In this document: in pieces, positions 20,776 to 32,488 of the stretch
Layout of the letters: each line of letters opens with the position of its first letter
Position numbering within the stretch: the stretch's first letter is position 1
Origin: Melitaea cinxia
Lineage: Eukaryota; Arthropoda; Insecta; Lepidoptera; Nymphalidae
Length of the DNA: 64,000 nt
Assembly (NCBI RefSeq): GCF_905220565.1
Contig: NC_059405.1
Coordinates: 13,780,081-13,844,080, forward strand
Direction: 5' to 3'
Made by a program: the position numbers and the translations under genes
The notes under the pieces: model-generated
Told to the model about the DNA's origin: nothing
Seen by the model: only the letters and a program-made list of their open reading frames with translations
Database searches by the model: none

Positions 20776-22242
20776 TATGTCACAACAAAGACGTCGCCTG
20801 GAATAAGTAATAATGCGAACTAATTTTCGCCATCTTGATATTTTGAATTTCGAACGTATGGTGTTTGATTTTTTTCTCATATGGAGAGTATTCAAGTTTC
20901 TAGTCTATGTAGATGAACAAATATGCACACATATGGAGGGATGGATGTTTATATTCTCGTTAATTTTTATTCATGCATAACTACTTAAACCATTTCTTCA
21001 ATTTTTTTCATGTAGGTATGTGAAAAGGAATAATAATGTCAAATCAATTTAATATATTAGAAATTCATATAATTATATCGATCGAGACATAATCTTGTAA
21101 AATTACGAGGCACATTCAGTAGAAACTTATAATATATTAAAAAAAAAAAAAATACATTGGAAATTCTATGAATCGTTACAATTATACTATGGTAATGTTA
21201 TAATAGTTACAAAAAAGTTCGTTATTTCACGTTTCACTTAATACGCTGTTATTAACATTTAATTGAATTATAATTGTTTTTGCGGTAGAGCAGTCTGGGA
21301 TCAAGCGTTCATTGGACTGTGGCGTCACAGGCTGTGCTTGGTTAAACACACTACATTACGATCTTTAAATCAAGTGTTTATTTTGTACTGAAATTACAAT
21401 AGTTTTTCTTTTCTATTTTTTATTATAAACATTTTTATTTTCCAAAGTCAAATTAGCTTAGGTTAAACGATAAGAAGACGTATTAATAAAAATTTTATCA
21501 AATTTTGCAAGCATCCGTAATTTGGTCAAACTTGGGAGATAGGGTAGTTTTTATCTCAATATTTGTTGTATATTTATCGGTTAGTTCTATAAAATATTAA
21601 TAGATGACGGTTGGGCATAAACGAGTTGCAGCGATTTCCCGCAGATGGCGCCGTATATCAAAATAATTAGTATTTTTTTTTATTAAATCTATTATAATTA
21701 CTGAGCCACAGCAACGCGTGGCTGGAGCAGCTAGCAAAATATACATAAATAAATAAAAATAAAATAATATATTGCCTTAAAAGTAGTACTTATATGTTTA
21801 TATATATTGTTGAGTACCCCCTTATTAGTATTTTCATACATGTACTAGTAGGCCCCGTTATTAAATGTTTGGGATACTATTTTAAGATACCTTAGTTTTA
21901 AAATAATAATCTTTGTACTCGTTGATAATACTATTTATTTTTCGTCATATTTAGTTAGAATAATTTTGTATCCAAATCAAAACATTCACGAATCACGCGG
22001 CCAATTATTCACAACTGTATGGTTTGCTCTTGAACGTGTACTTAAGTTAGAATACATGCAAAATGTATTCAGACGAATCGTGAATCTACTGCTAATTATC
22101 ATAATTTTACAAAATACACTTAATTACTAGACGTAATTCGTTTTAATATTAGTTTACAGTTTAAAGAAATATTCCTTTTTATTCTTTATTTATTTCGATA
22201 TTCGTTCGTATTTCAAATAAATTCTTAGAAATATAAAATTAC
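20776..22242. other. AT-rich DNA with a Helitron-like relic
   Basis: 21600-21740 contains CCCGCAGATGGCGCCG and ends AGCAACGCGTGGCTGGAGCA followed by GCTAG, similar in style to Helitron-type 3' ends. Otherwise nothing recognised. Confidence 0.35.
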
Positions 22243-22416
22243 TAGTTGTGTCCCACGGTTTTAGACGTGTTCATTTGAGTAAAAAATAGTCTTCCTCGTT
22301 AAATGGGGTATCCGACACAAAAATACTTTTTCAATTCGTACCAATACTTCCTGAAATGAACGAGCCTTAACAAACAAACAAATAATTTTTTCACCTTTAT
22401 AATATGAGTATACATT
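22243..22416 (-). mobile_element. Helitron-like element, minus strand
   Basis: On the minus strand it starts TATACTCATATTATAAAGGT and ends ACCGTGGGACACAACTAGT, i.e. a typical AT-rich start and a CTAGT terminus. About 175 bp, non-coding. Confidence 0.55.
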
Positions 22417-22789
22417 ATACATACAGGAAACCTTGTCTATGTCTATATATTCATATAGAATAGGATAGGTTTTATTAATTTAATTCTCTTTGATTTGCTT
22501 TGACGAGAGTTAGCGCAATGTGGTTGCTATTACGCTAGTTGCAGGTTCGTTTCATTCATGACAATTTTTTTTTGTTTACCATCTATTTATTTATTTATTT
22601 ACTTATTTACACTTTTTGTACACTAACACAAAAGTAACATAAGTTTAATTAAGATAAAAAAAAATAATAAATTTGCATTAGTTGCAACAGGCACACATGT
22701 AAGTGTCTAGATAAGTGCCTAGCTTGTGATGTATTTTGTGTAGGTACTGACTAAGAATTAATCCTAATGAGAGACATTGAGTATTTTTT

Positions 22790-22920
22790 TTGATTTTTGA
22801 TTTAATTTTCATTTATTGATTTTTTCATCATGTTTTGTTTGTTTTACTAACTCAATATGGACCTTGGTCTGAAATTAAGATTAATAGTTATTATGTTATT
22901 ATTATTATTATATAGTATTT
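22790..22920 (+). repeat. Relic of the (TTA)n-tailed SINE
   Basis: ACTAACTCAATATGGACCTT and GGTCTGAAATTAAG followed by (TTA)n match the 3' end of the SINE at 54933-55190. The tRNA-like head is absent. Confidence 0.5.
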
Positions 22921-23091
22921 CTAATAAACTAAATCATTAAAGCAACTTATTCATCACTTTAAAAAATAACTATTCTACGTCAAGTACGTTTTTTATTAAA
23001 AATTATCATCATAATTAGTTTAAATTAAATGTGATTTAATTTCGTACTTAAAAGAACAAAATAATATTAATTATTAATTTTTCGACCAGAA

Positions 23092-23273
23092 GCAACTACC
23101 CATGCAGGTCTTTTATTTGATTATTGCGGAGTTACCGCGGTCGAATGGTTTGGAAATACGCGACCAGCCAGCCGTTGCGCGACATCTAGTAATTGGATAA
23201 GCTTTTAAAATTATTATCGGATGAAAACATTGAAAATCACGCAAACGTGAGACGTAATTATCAATATTTTATT
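23092..23273 (+). repeat. 182-bp repeat, copy 2
   Basis: About 98% identical to 15957-16138, same orientation. Here it is not next to ACCGACTTC-type sequence, so the 182-bp block behaves as a unit of its own. Flanks: TTTTTCGACCAGAA on the left, TTTTTACATAAAG on the right; no clear TSD. Confidence 0.8.
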
Positions 23274-24545
23274 ATTTTTACATAAAGCAATTTATAAATA
23301 GTAATTATTTTATAAAAGATATTGATATAAAACATTAAAGTCAATTTCTAATGATGTAATTTTTTTCCGTATAAGGTTTAATAATTACATTTTATTTTGC
23401 ATTTCTTTAAAAAAAATAAAAAAATGTGTTTGAACCTCAGTAAATGGAAAAAGTGTTTTATTGACAATTGAAAATTGGAACAAGATACTATATAGTTAAT
23501 AAAAAAAAAATATACACGAAGTCAAAGTCAATTTGATTGTGTAGTGTAATATATGAAAGAGTGAGTCTACCTAGAAATTCACATCTGCCTATCGCAATCG
23601 ACTGCTAAAAAAAGTATGGGTAAATTTACCTAGGCTTATGTACATTTTTTTAAGTGAGCATTTAAAAATCTCAATAAACAGCTATAAAAAACAAAAAGGT
23701 TTTTTATTATAATTTAGTATTACCTTTTAAAATTTACAACCAGAGATTGCATTACTTCAACTGCATTAATTATTACATCAATAAAAGTAAAGAATTTCTT
23801 AAATAGCATTACTATCCAAATCATATTCTCATGAAATGTCGGCTAAAGTGTAACCCAAATTTTCCACATTTTCACTCAATTTATAATATCATCTGATAAT
23901 ATAAAGCAAACAAATGTCCACACGTATCTAACAAACAAGCCTCTTAGTTTATTAATCAGCACCAATTTCCTAACGGAGTTAATAATAGTTCCGCAGCGGG
24001 GTCCTGTCACAGAGTTCCGAAGTGGCAGGCTCAGAGCGCACTTAACAATGTTTAATGAAGTTTACTAACTCACTATGCACACAGTCACTTTTGACATTTT
24101 GGCTCATTGATATGCACCTTTGAGCATTCTGCCGTTGAGATTTGGGTGAGACAAAAGGTGAAGATAGAATTAATAATAGTGTTAATGTCTTACTATTGGA
24201 TCATCATAGCCATTATAGACAACTAATGCTGGTCTGATGGATAATTATTGCAAAAGGCATGGCTAAAATAATAAAACTAATATTTATGTAGTACAAATGG
24301 CATGAGCAACTAAGAGCCCGTGGATGTTGTGAAATATAATTTAAAAAAAATGTCTTACTGCTAGGAAAATATCTCGTATGAAGTATAAATGATTAAGCGT
24401 CTATGTTGATCCACTACGTATTAGTAAATGTATGCGTTTTATAATTTATTTTAATCATGCAGGTTTTCCAACTTTGCCTAGTGGGAGTATAACCTTAATG
24501 ACACATGTAGTAATTGAAACTAAATGAACTGTCATCCATTCGATT
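23274..24545. other. No supported gene
   Basis: AT-rich. A GC-richer patch at 23985-24050 (TTCCGCAGCGGGGTCCTGTC and GTTCCGAAGTGGCAGGCTC) has no recognisable coding frame. Confidence 0.4.
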
Positions 24546-27080
24546 ATTTCTAGTCCTAGTCAAACGGCGAGCTTGGTAATGCTGGGGGACTTTAACGCCC
24601 ACCACCAAGAGTGGCTATTCCCATACCAGCACACTGACCACGCTGGTAGAGAGATTCGCAATCTCGCTTTAGCGCTCAATCTCACCCAGCTGGTCCGGGA
24701 AGCAACTAGGGTACCCGATGTTGACTCGCATACTGCCAACTGTTTGGACCTTTTCCTGACAACAGATCCTGACCGCTATTCGGTTTCGGTCTCATCGCCT
24801 TTAGGCAGCTCCGACCACTGTCTGGTGAAGTCCATATCCGTCCATTCACCGCCCTTACCCTGCCCAAAGGCACCCGTAGAATATGGCGATACAAGTCAGC
24901 AAACTGGGATGAGATGCGTTCTTTCTTTGCATCGTACCCATGGCGACAGATTTGCTTCTCCTCCGATGATCCCTCATCTTGTGCGAGTGCTGTGGCTGAT
25001 GTTCTGCGTCAGGGAATGGAGTATTACATACCATTCACTGACGCATCAGCATTCGTGGCAGCTCGACCCTGGTTTAATTCTGACTGTTCTCGTGCTGAAG
25101 CAGAAAAGAACACTGCTTACTTGGCCTGGGTCGACGCTCGTAACCGCAAGACAACAGACGTGGGTCAGAGGAAGAAAGCCTATAACAGAGCCGCTAAGTC
25201 CTGCAAGAAGGCTCTGCGGAAGGCTCGATTTGACCACATTGGCAGAATTGGGACTAGACTTGCGTCATACCCACCTGGTAGTAAAGCCTTTTGGTCCCTG
25301 GCCAAATCGGTCGAATCGAACTTCTGTCGCCCCTCACTACCTCCACTGATAAAACCCGATGGATCACTAGCCCACACCGCTGAGGAGAGGGCAAACTTGT
25401 TTGCAAATCTCTTTGCGGAATCCTCGCATCTTGACTTAGGCAGCGCCACACCTCAAAAAGTCAAAAAGAGGTCCTTAAAACCTTGCGCAATCTGGACGTA
25501 AATAAAGCTAGTGGTCCTGACGGAATACCTGCCATAGTACTCAAAACTTGTGCGCCTGAGTTGTCTCCAATCCTGACACGTCTGTTTCGTCTCTCTCTAG
25601 CGACAGGACAAGTGCCGAAAGCCTGGAAGCAAGCTAACGTGCAGCCTGTGCCCAAAAAGGGCAGTCGAGCTGACCCTGTCAATTACAGACCTATTTCCAT
25701 AACGTCCATACTCTGTAAGAGTATGGAACGTATATTGAATAACCGGCTCCTGGCATACCTTGAGAAGAACGATCTCCTTAGCGACCGACAGTTTGGTTTT
25801 CGCCGTAGTCGGTCCACGGGTGATCTTCTGGCGTATGCCACTCACATTTGGAGTGAGGCTATCGAGAAACACGGGGAAGCTATTGCGGTCTCGCTCGATA
25901 TTTCGAAGGCATTTGACAGGGTCTGGCATGACGGCCTTATTAGCAAACTTCCTTCATACGGCCTACCCGCTTCTCTCTGTGTTTGGATATCTGACTTCCT
26001 GAGGGATCGATCGATCCGCGTAGTTATAGACGGTTGCGATTCCGATCGTTTGGCCATCAATGCCAGGGTTCCTCAGGGGTCTGTACTCTCGGCAACGCTA
26101 TTCTTGCAGCACATCAATGACCTGCTCAAGCCCGGAACCTTTGGGTATGCAGATGACAGCATCGTTGTCGAGCGTTACGTGTCCAACGCACGAGCGAGTG
26201 GGTCTGAGATCCAATCGCTGAGGGAAGCTATGATTCAGCGTCTGAACTTGTCCCTTAAAGCTGTCTCCGATTGGGGTGACGCAAACCTGGTCAAGTTCAA
26301 CGCCTCTAAGACCCAGGCGTGTCTTTTTTCGGCAAAGCGGAGTCCTTTCCAACTGACTCCCTCTTTCCGAGGTGTACCCGTGCCCATAACCGGCCGCCTA
26401 GAGCTTCTTGGCGTTACTTTGTCATCCACCCTCAATTTCGGCTCATACATAGAGACAAAGGCCCAAACAGCTGCCAGAAAACTGGGCGTCCTCTCGAAGG
26501 TGAGACAGTACTTCACTCCGGAACAGCTTCTAAATTTATATCAAGCGCAAGTTCGATCATGCATGGAGTACTGCTCTCATCTTTGGGATGGCTCAGCCAA
26601 GTACCAGCTGGAGCTTCTCGAGTCGATTGACAGACGAGCCAGGAGGCTCATCGGTGATGATGCACTGGTCGCTGCAAAGCTGCAAAGCTTGCATCATCGA
26701 CGGAGGGTGGCCAGCCTGTCGGTATTTTATCGGATACACTTCGGAGAGTGTGCGCAGGAACTCCATAACCTGATTCCCCCTGCCCCCTTCCATCATCGTA
26801 CAACCAGACGCTCTGCGTTACGCCACCCTTATATGTTTGACATTCCCCTTATACGCACTAAGCGATTCGCTAGTACATTCTTGATCCGTACAGCCAAAGA
26901 ATGGAACTCTCTACCAGCGTCTGTGTTTCCAGAAAATTATAACCTGGGGATCTTTAAGTCGCGAGTGAATAGGTTACTTCTAGGTAAGCGTGCTCCATCT
27001 TAGACCGCATTTTCACTTATCATCAGGTGAAATAGTGGTCAAATGCAAGCCTATCTTAGTATAAAAAAAAAAAAAAAAAA
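24546..27080 (+). pseudogene. Jockey-like LINE, 5' truncated, frameshifted (endonuclease and RT)
   Basis: Encodes ORF2 of a non-LTR retrotransposon that nicks target DNA and reverse-transcribes its own RNA. Frame 1 (to about 24895) holds the C-terminal half of the APE-type endonuclease: LGDFNAHHQEW and the SDH motif (GSSDHCLVKS). After a frameshift comes the linker (24893-25455: MRSFFASYPW ... RPWFNSDC), then a second frameshift leads into the RT frame (about 25456-27003): NKASGPDGIPAIVLK, NYRPISITSILCK, LDISKAFDRVWH, RVPQGSVLS, the active-site YADD (about 26146-26157), WGDANLVKFNASKTQ, and the C-terminal LLGKRAPS stop. The 3' UTR has TTATCATCAGGTGAAATAG and ends in 20 A (27061-27080). The Jockey/CR1-group assignment rests on the APE endonuclease and the RT wording. 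Truncation before the endonuclease start and two frameshifts make it inactive. GC content is far above the surroundings. Confidence 0.85.
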
Positions 27081-27780
27081 GTAAGGAAAGGTCATCGTGG
27101 AAGGGACGACGCGCGTGCGCTGTGCGCGCTTCAGTTTAAGACAAATTTCGTGAACTGTGTACGTGTTAGGTGTAGTATAAGGGAAACCCTTGTCCGTTTG
27201 GAGAGTTAATCTGCCTATTTTTGTAATTGAGTAGTACTCGTTAAAATTATTTAAACGTTAGCACTATTTTATTTTTGTAACCTATTTTGTTTAGACTTTC
27301 TATATAAGTATAAAAGCTTGTAAGTAATTGCTATTGTATTTTTTATTTCGATTCCACATCTGGTTCCTAAAAATATATTTATCCCCACGCGCCCAGCACC
27401 GTCTCCAGTCGAACCACTCGCTGCACGCCCGACACCTCCTCTACATACGACATTAAGTACATAGTCTGGCCATACATACTATTACAATTAAAAATAAACA
27501 AATTATTACATTTGAATTTGGAATCTGTCTTATATATCCATGAAGATTTTTTTTTTTTAATATTTTAAGACGTTCTGAATCTTAACCAGTGTCAATATAA
27601 AGCACCCAAAATTTTACATAAAATAAAATAATGTTTCAAAATAAAAAGGTTTCTTATATAACTTTGTTAAACGAAAATAAATTGTTGTAATTTTGTAAAC
27701 TATTTTAATACGTAAAATACAGAAACAAAAGCAATGCTGCTTTAAAACAACGTATTATTTGTAATGAAGCTAATAATAGG
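27081..27780. other. Unclassified; possible solo-LTR-like segment
   Basis: 27081-27430 is richer in GC than the flanks (GGGACGACGCGCGTGCGCTG; CCCACGCGCCCAGCACCGTC) and contains a TATA-like TATAAGTATAAAAG at about 27303-27316 followed 50 bases later by A/T-rich sequence. This could be an LTR remnant or a promoter-proximal exon. I see no matching second copy and no TSD, so I leave it unnamed. Confidence 0.2.
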
Positions 27781-27965
27781 TCCTAGAGTACAATGGCCAC
27801 TGACGAGCCTGATTATCATATCACTAGTGTTATAATCAAAGCGAAACCGCGAGTAAATTTGCATGTCCAATAGCTTACACTTCCACATATTTCTAAAGGA
27901 CTGCCTTTTATCTATTAATGCATAAGTTTCGAAAACTAAAATATATGTGAACAAAAACTACATAT
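27781..27965 (+). repeat. Diverged repeat related to 43305-43470
   Basis: GAGTACAATGGCC, CTGACGAGCCTGATTATCAT, ATCACTAGT and AAATTTGCATGTCCA align in order with the segment at 43305-43470. Both are old-looking. The 70-codon minus frame here is not supported by motifs. Confidence 0.5.
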
Positions 27966-29564
27966 TGACGAAATGTCTTAGTTTTTAATTTAGCATGTAA
28001 AAAACATGTTAGGTATTGTTCTAACCGCCTTATCTTGTACATTACGTTTTTGAACGTGTTAATTATCTGAAATATTTCTGGAATATTTGAAAGCCTACAA
28101 GTGTTGCATTAATTCATCTCTTACTTAAATATTTATTATTATTATTACCTGACACCAAGATTTTAAAGATACGAAAGACAAAAAAATTGTCAAGCCATTG
28201 CTAAAATACTAATTCAATATTTTCTTAAGGTACAATTGTATTTCAATAACACTATCTGCCAAATTTATTATTTTAATCACTTATCTAAACGTATTTGGAT
28301 ACTTTTCAAACTGTCTACTATTCAAACTGTGTCTGTCTACTAATTACAAATAGTCAATGACACACACACTCACACTGACAGAAACACATTACAGGCAATC
28401 AAATAACGTTCGCCATATATCAACAACACTACATTAAACTGACGCAATTAAATATTATGGACCTATCGACTTTATCGCTCGCTTACTTTTATTTAGGTTT
28501 CTTTTTGCTAACGTAGTTTTATAAACATAATTATATTCTATTGACGACGCGTTAGCGCAGCGGTCAAAGAACTGGCTGCGTCCTAAGCGGTCAAGAGGAC
28601 AAGACATCGAAGCGTCGCACGATTGAGAAGTAATTTGTGAAAATCATTCAAACGAAGAAGATGGTATTGATGACGTAGTTTCTTTGTTCAATTATCCCAC
28701 TATTCGCCTACATGATGTCCGATGATAGTTACAATAAGGCCGTCCTCGACATACATAAATATATATTTTATACGGTACACTGTATTATATTCTTAATAGC
28801 GATACAAGTTGATGAAATTTTTGAAATTTAATATTGTCTCACTTTTTTGAGTAATTAAATCATAAAAAATGAAAAAAAAAATGTCATCATTTCAAATACT
28901 TCATAATTTTTTTTTTTGTGGTTAATATAACATAACCTTACCCGGCTGATTATCTAATTCCACAAAAACAAAATACAAAACAGGTTGTTTATCTACTACT
29001 CAGACTACTTTTGTGGTGAGTACATATATGTGGCAATTTATAAAATACTACATACTTCGGAGTCTTCTAAACAAGTGTTCAAAGGCAGTTTTCCAAACTA
29101 CTTCACTTTTAGAGATGTTCGCGTTTGTTTAGTTCTTTACTATTTCACATAGTTGGCAGAGCAGGTGCATACTTGTGATTCAAACTTGGCAAAGGAGTAG
29201 TAACATCCAGTCCACCTGCGTCCTCATTCATATAATATGTCAAGTTGCCTTTGAAAAGTGAATGTCGAAACTGACAAAAATTTAAAACCTTTATTTTAAT
29301 TTCTTTCTTAATATAAATATGTATTCTGTGTGATATTTTAATCAGGTTTTTTTTTTTCATATTTCAATTAATTAAGTTAGTTTAAACTATTAGATTATAG
29401 GAGAAGTAAAAACTCAACCTCCGCTGTATATAAAAAGTATTAAATAGTTTTGCAGAATATCAAGAAAAATATAATTTACTTAAAGTTATGAAATGTGTAT
29501 ATAATTAAAAATTAAACCTATTCCATGACTATTTAAATTTCTGGCAGAACTAATATTATCAGTA
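27966..29564. other. AT-rich DNA with a SINE head fragment
   Basis: 28545-28620 (GACGACGCGTTAGCGCAGCG) is a tRNA-like SINE head with a degenerate B box. A 71-codon frame at 29145-29360 (minus) shows no motif. Nothing else recognised. Confidence 0.4.
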
Positions 29565-29675
29565 TTCTGCAACCGCCGATCTGTTGTGAATCAGCGTGGT
29601 AGATTATTCCGGGCCTTCCCCTACTTGGAGGTATAGGGCTATGCCCAGTAGTGGAATTTTACCGGCTGAAAAAAT
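29565..29675 (+). repeat. SINE 3' end relic
   Basis: CAGCGTGGTAGATTATTCC, CCTTCCCCTACTTGGAGG, GCTATGCCCAGTAGTGG and ACCGGCTGAA match the 3' end of the SINE at 46675-46978 with many substitutions. It lies about 440 bp upstream of the gene at 30111. Confidence 0.6.
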
Positions 29676-30010
29676 CAATCAATAAAAATATCTATATTAT
29701 GAAATCACGTGTGGTATTCTACGTGCAACTCTTTGCTTATCTTTAAATATTAAATATCGAATCTTCTTTAAAATATTTCATATTTAAAGGAAAATTTGAT
29801 ACTGTAGACATTTATTACACTTTTTTTAGTCTATGGTAGTTTTTTTATTTATTTATATAGCAGCAGAAAGATTCACATACCTAGTTTATTTTTCATAATA
29901 ATCACAAAAATCAGTATATTTAATTGTATTATCAATATTTTTGGTATCACCCACACTTTGTATGTTTAATTTATCGCGAAAGTTATCGAATATTTCTTTA
30001 TCTATATCAA

Positions 30011-30038
30011 GATAAGTGTTATCAAATATATATAAATA
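30011..30038 (+). promoter_or_regulatory. GATA-type palindrome and TATA box of the secreted-protein gene
   Basis: GATAAGTGTTATC (30011-30023) is an inverted pair of GATA-factor cores separated by three bases. It is followed at once by TATATATAAATA (30027-30038). The spacing to the ATG at 30111 leaves room for a start site near 30060 and a 5' leader of about 50 bases. GATA sites close to TATA boxes are common in fat-body and gut immune genes of Lepidoptera, but the role here is inferred from sequence alone. Confidence 0.45.
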
Positions 30039-30110
30039 CAAATTAACTGATAAATAATTGACAATAAATATATTTTCTTCTTATTTATTCTTTATTCAAT
30101 TAAAAGCAAC

Positions 30111-30957
30111 ATGATTAGAAAGCTGTTTCTGATTTTCGTGCTCTTCTCTTACGAAGGTAAGTTTTAATTTTTTAAATATCCTATTTTAAAATTGAAGTTA
30201 ATTATGATAATGATATTGTTAATTTTATTTTTTTAAGCAATGCATAACGGCATAATCCATTTTTTTTTTAAATATATAAGTAATACACATCCACGGGCTT
30301 TTGAATCCATGTCCTTTTTTATTTAATTTATTTAACATGCTATTTTTTTTAAATCAAGGTAGGCGTTACTCAGCAACATCATTGTTTAAGTCAGACTAAC
30401 TTAATGTCTCCAACAGAGACGTGAGTCCACCGACCGGTTCTTATTCTAACATATGATACATTTTTTTTAATAAGTATTCTATTATTTATTCTAGAAATAT
30501 CCATATTGCAACATAATTATAACTTATTGTCTTATTTAGATATATTTTTATTAATAAGGGATATTTGTAAATATGTGTTGTTCTTGTATTTTCAGGTCTT
30601 TGTCTGACAGAGATCAGGCTAGCGGATAGGAATATAGCCTATACGAGAAACGAGTTTTATGCACCTTCTATTGCTATCCCTAAACTTTGGATCGACACTT
30701 TGAGGTCTTGCCACATTATCTTTCCAAATGGAGTTATGTATGAAGTTTACCCTACAAGCGCAATTCCTTCACAGAATGTATATTTCTTGAAAGCACTTAT
30801 ACCAGAATTCCAGAACTGTGCTGTTGGATTTAGAAATAATATCCCTACAAGTTACAGTGGTACTTATGAGTTAGTGTCCACTGTTCTACACTCAGAAGAC
30901 AATAGCGTCTCTGTTACAAGGCAAAGAAATAACTTAGTTATCAGTGAAAGAACATAA
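30111..30957 (+). CDS. Two-exon gene for a small secreted protein of unknown family
   Basis: Exon 1 is 30111-30156 (ATG at 30111; donor G|GTAAGT), the intron is 30157-30595 (acceptor TTGTATTTTCAG), and exon 2 is 30596-30957 (TAA at 30955-30957). The junction splits a Gly codon and the frame is uninterrupted: 135 residues. The N terminus (MIRKLFLIFVLFSYEG then LCLT) is a classical signal peptide, likely cut near residues 18-20, so the product should be exported. The exported part has just two cysteines (54 and 90), which could form one disulphide, and the phrase SGTYEL (103-108), which resembles the end of an immunoglobulin-type strand. That gives a single Ig-like beta sandwich as my best structural guess; I do not recognise the family. 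A TATA box and a GATA palindrome precede it. Codons and GC content rise above the flanks, as in a real exon. An immune or other haemolymph role is speculation. No AATAAA is obvious downstream. Confidence 0.75.
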
Positions 30958-31142
30958 ATTCTGCGAATTTTTTTTTTCTAAAAATTCGGTAAGAATTTTT
31001 TGAAAAGGTCTATCTAACCTGGTTAATATAAGAGATTATATTATAAAGGTATTGAAAATATTGTAAGTTGATAATGATAAAGTTTGAATACATTTATTTC
31101 AGAATTTAAAATTTGTTTTTTTTTACAACTATCTACAAGTCT

Positions 31143-31186
<44 letters not shown>

Positions 31187-31452
31187 GTAATTATTACTTG
31201 ACATAGACGAATATTATAGTTGAAACTTTTTAATGGTAATATTACGTAAATGTGGAATATCGAAATTCACCGTGGTTGAATAATTGTACTATTATAAAAA
31301 AACTCTGTTAGGTATAATACTTATACTATACTAAAATATTGGCCTTCGAATACGGAATAATTAAATACGGTGGCATCTAGTATATAAAAATTGGTTAATA
31401 TCAAAACTTACTTCATATAAACGTTATAGTAAAATTAAAACGCGTACATGCG
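30958..31452. other. 3' flank of the secreted-protein gene, with long T run
   Basis: AT-rich. A run of about 30 T at 31150-31179 could be the reverse strand of a poly(A) tail, but no element body is recognised next to it. No canonical polyadenylation signal seen. Confidence 0.4.
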
Positions 31453-31660
31453 CATTCAGCCTGTAATATCCCACTGCTGGGCATAGGCCACCTTCTCCAT
31501 GCAGGAAAAGGATTGGAGCATATTCCACCACGCTGCTCTACTGCGAGTTGGCGGATATGCTCCCTACTATGAGTAACGATCGCTAATCAGGTATTTATGA
31601 TAAACAATCGGGACCGACGGCTTAACGTGCTCCCCGAGGCACGGTGGAGAGGCGGGGGAT
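31453..31660 (-). repeat. SINE 3' half, minus strand
   Basis: ATTCAGCCTGTAATATCCC, GGGCATAGGCC, CACCACGCTGCTC, GAGTAACGATCGC and CGAGGCACGGTGGAGAG match the minus-strand SINE at 10280-10623; the tRNA-like head is missing. Confidence 0.75.
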
Positions 31661-32036
31661 ATAAGGACAGACATCCAAAGCGAAAAGAAATATTTGTAGA
31701 AATCAAATAGCAATCAGTAGCGGGAATTAAAAAAAATATATTCGACGATATAAGGCGGAAAAAATAATAATAATATTAAGTAACTAAAGGAATAATAATT
31801 AATTTTCAGAATTTAGTAATTGCTTTAATCGGATTAGATTTCACTGGAAATCTATTAATTATATATACGTTTATTTTAATTGATAGTTAATCAAATCTAA
31901 CAGATCTATCTTTTTACGTGATGCCTTTGCCGAGTTGCCGATTGCCTGTAATAGAGATAAAGGTTTTTTCCCGGATATTTTCGATTTCAGCGCATAAGTA
32001 ATTGATAGACTACCTGATATATATAAGGCTTACTTA
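31661..32036. other. AT-rich DNA, nothing recognised
   Basis: No gene or repeat recognised. Confidence 0.4.
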
Positions 32037-32488
32037 TCTATACACACAAATAAATAAGATTGGAGAGTCAGTTGGTAATATTAAAATAACCGCCTTTTTA
32101 CTAAATGCATATGGATGTATACACGGTACATAAACCAAAATAGCATTTTTTACAATTTTTGTCCGTCTGTCTGCTAATCTCTGAAACGACTGGACTGATT
32201 TTGACGGGTCTTTCACTGACAGATAGCTGATATAATAAGAAGTAACTTAGGCTTGTGTTAAAGCTGAGAAAATATTTTTGTATTTTTGAATGTTTGTAAT
32301 AAATATGTATTAAATGAAAAAAAAAATGATTTTTTAAAACCAATCAGTAGGATTGGTTTCACAAATTATTTTACCAGGGGAATGCTACGTTATCAATGAG
32401 TTACAGCGATATAAAACGAAAAAGTCAAAATCATATAACCCACAAATCAAAACCAACCAACGGGCAAAACCGCGAGCGGAAAGCTAGT
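32037..32488 (+). mobile_element. Non-autonomous Helitron-like element, variant 3' half
   Basis: 5' half follows the family at 1625-1929 (TCTATACACACAAATAAATA; GTACATAAACC; GTCTGCTAATCTCTGAAACG). The 3' half differs but still ends with a GC-rich turn (ACCGCGAGCGGAAAG) and CTAGT at 32484-32488. The small open frames inside are accidental. Confidence 0.55.

Noticed and set aside
24706..26796. Antisense open frames within the LINE
   Set aside because: Shadows of the GC-rich coding sequence on the plus strand.
27081..27460. Possible solo LTR
   Set aside because: No paired copy, no TGT...ACA border and no TSD found; kept only as an unclassified segment.
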